Assembly: GCA_959606905.1 (NCBI GenBank)
Contig: CAUHML010000156.1
Location: forward strand, 1 to 7,300
From: an uncultured Bacteroides sp.
GTDB taxonomy: Bacteria > Bacteroidota > Bacteroidia > Bacteroidales > Bacteroidaceae
Direction of reading: 5' to 3'
DNA: 7,300 nucleotides
Part shown: piece by piece, positions 6,501 through 7,300 of the stretch
How the letters are laid out: every line of letters begins with the position of its first letter
How positions within the stretch are numbered: position 1 is the first letter of the stretch
Made by a program: the position numbers and the translations under genes
The notes under the pieces: model-generated
Told to the model about the DNA's origin: nothing
The model's database searches: none
What the model saw: only the letters and a program-made list of their open reading frames with translations

Positions 6501-7300
6501 TCAATCCTCCTCTATACCTAAATAAGTGGCAACGGCTTCCGCACATCTTTCTCCATCAATACCTGCTGAAACAATTCCGCCGGCATAACCTGCCCCTTCT
6601 CCACAAGGAAATAACCCGTTGATAGTGACGTGTTGCAGTGTCTCGTTATCTCGCAGAATCCGTACCGGAGCCGATGTGCGTGTTTCGACACCAATCATCG
6701 CTGCTTCATTGGTCAGAAAGCCATGACTGCTTTTCCCAAATTGTTGGAAGCCTTTGATCAAACGGCTGGTGATGAATGTGGGCATCCAAAAATGCAGAGG
6801 AGAGGAAACTAATCCCGGACTATACGAACTGTCAGGTAAATCATAGCTTAGTTTTTTGCGGGTGAAGTCCATCATTCGTTGTGAGGGTGCGGTTTGGCGC
6901 ATATTGCCTTGTTGCCAGCAGGTGGCTTCTAATGCCTCTTGAAAATACATCATGGTTAATGGACAATGGCCGGTAGTCCATTGACCATTATTTTTATTCG
7001 TGGCTTTTAATTCTTCACTTTTCGTTTTTAATTCTTCTGTAAAAAGACTATTGTCCGACAGGTCTTCCGGTCTGATTTCTACTACCATTCCGGAATTGCT
7101 CCATTTGGAGCCACGGTTGCTGGGACTCATGCCGTTTACTACAATTTGATGCGGACCGCTTGCGGCGGGAACTACGAATCCTCCCGGACACATACAAAAA
7201 CTATAGACTCCACGTCCTTCTGCTTGTGTCACAAAGCTATATTCGGCGGCAGGCAGATACTTTCCACGTCCGTTTTTATTATGATATTGTATTTGGTCAA
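6501..7300 (-). CDS. FAD-dependent dehydrogenase of the COG2509 type, C-terminal part (partial)
   Basis: The minus-strand frame is open from the right edge to a TGA at 6503-6501, giving 265 complete residues. The N-terminal part, including the first FAD-binding motif, is outside the window. Numbering from the first complete codon (7298), I see FCMCPGGFVVPAAS at 34-47, then NGMSPSNR at 55-62 and NSGMVV at 68-73. The C-terminal FAD motif GEGAGYAGGI is at 233-242, followed by SAGIDG. These are the hallmarks I know from uncharacterised FAD-dependent dehydrogenases (COG2509), whose substrate is unknown. A GTG at 7232 is not the start, because recognisable coding sequence (GRGKYLPAAEYSF) continues upstream of it. 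Residues about 81-112 form an insertion made of repeats, described separately. The gene converges on the flavodoxin and is probably not functionally tied to the dehydrogenase cluster. Confidence 0.85.
   Translation of the reverse strand, partial: DQIQYHNKNGRGKYLPAAEYSFVTQAEGRGVYSFCMCPGGFVVPAASGPHQIVVNGMSPSNRGSKWSNSGMVVEIRPEDLSDNSLFTEELKTKSEELKATNKNNGQWTTGHCPLTMMYFQEALEATCWQQGNMRQTAPSQRMMDFTRKKLSYDLPDSSYSPGLVSSPLHFWMPTFITSRLIKGFQQFGKSSHGFLTNEAAMIGVETRTSAPVRILRDNETLQHVTINGLFPCGEGAGYAGGIVSAGIDGERCAEAVATYLGIEED
6957..7058. repeat. Repeat-built in-frame insertion inside the FAD dehydrogenase gene
   Basis: Two repeat structures lie side by side in coding sequence. TTTTAATTCTTC occurs at 7005-7016 and again at 7026-7037, a 21-bp period that encodes the peptide repeat EELKTKS/EELKATN. 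TAATGGACAATGG (6957-6969) is the reverse complement of CCATTGACCATTA (6978-6990) except for one central A-A mismatch, with an 8-nt loop. Together they encode about 32 polar, low-complexity residues between PEDL and the family-like PLTMMYFQ. The base composition resembles intergenic repeat debris more than the surrounding gene. Confidence 0.65.

Noticed and set aside
6630..6812. 60-codon open frame on the plus strand.
   Set aside because: It lies opposite the conserved FAD-dehydrogenase coding sequence and shows no features of its own.
7230..7232. GTG at 7232 as the start of the minus-strand FAD dehydrogenase.
   Set aside because: The frame remains open to the window edge, and the upstream residues look like family sequence, so the gene is truncated by the window and not short.

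Overview
The window reads like a member of the Bacteroidales (Bacteroides, Phocaeicola or Parabacteroides type). It has moderate-to-low GC, A-rich translation initiation regions without clear Shine-Dalgarno motifs, and an exact TAnnTTTG promoter -7 element. It also has a fused E1 alpha/beta 2-oxoacid dehydrogenase, an arrangement I associate with this group. The assignment rests on recognition, not on a search.

Layout. Positions 1-103 (minus strand) hold the first 34 codons of a response-regulator-like protein that runs off the left edge. A 134-bp divergent promoter region follows. Positions 238-5818 (plus strand) hold a compact gene set for a lipoate-dependent 2-oxoacid dehydrogenase complex: E3 dihydrolipoamide dehydrogenase, a short lipoate-protein ligase whose start overlaps the E3 stop by one base, the E2 acyltransferase, and a single-chain E1 alpha/beta. 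A 72-bp gap filled by a long imperfect hairpin leads to a flavodoxin (5891-6415). A nested palindrome (6439-6485) separates the flavodoxin from a converging minus-strand gene, the C-terminal part of a COG2509-like FAD-dependent dehydrogenase that continues past the right edge.

How the genes work together. E1 decarboxylates a 2-oxo acid on thiamine diphosphate and passes the acyl group to the lipoyl arm of E2. E2 makes the acyl-CoA, and E3 reoxidises the lipoyl arm with NAD+. The ligase would attach scavenged lipoate to E2 Lys44. E1 and E2 look most like the branched-chain (Bkd/BCKDH) subfamily, so isobutyryl-, isovaleryl- and 2-methylbutyryl-CoA are the likeliest products. These could prime iso/anteiso fatty acids or be fermented to branched short-chain acids. 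Substrate specificity is inferred.

I see no wholly new system. The points most worth a second look are a repeat-built in-frame insertion in the FAD dehydrogenase, a flavodoxin with a degenerate phosphate-binding loop, a lipoate ligase lacking its C-terminal accessory domain, and two strong intergenic hairpins.
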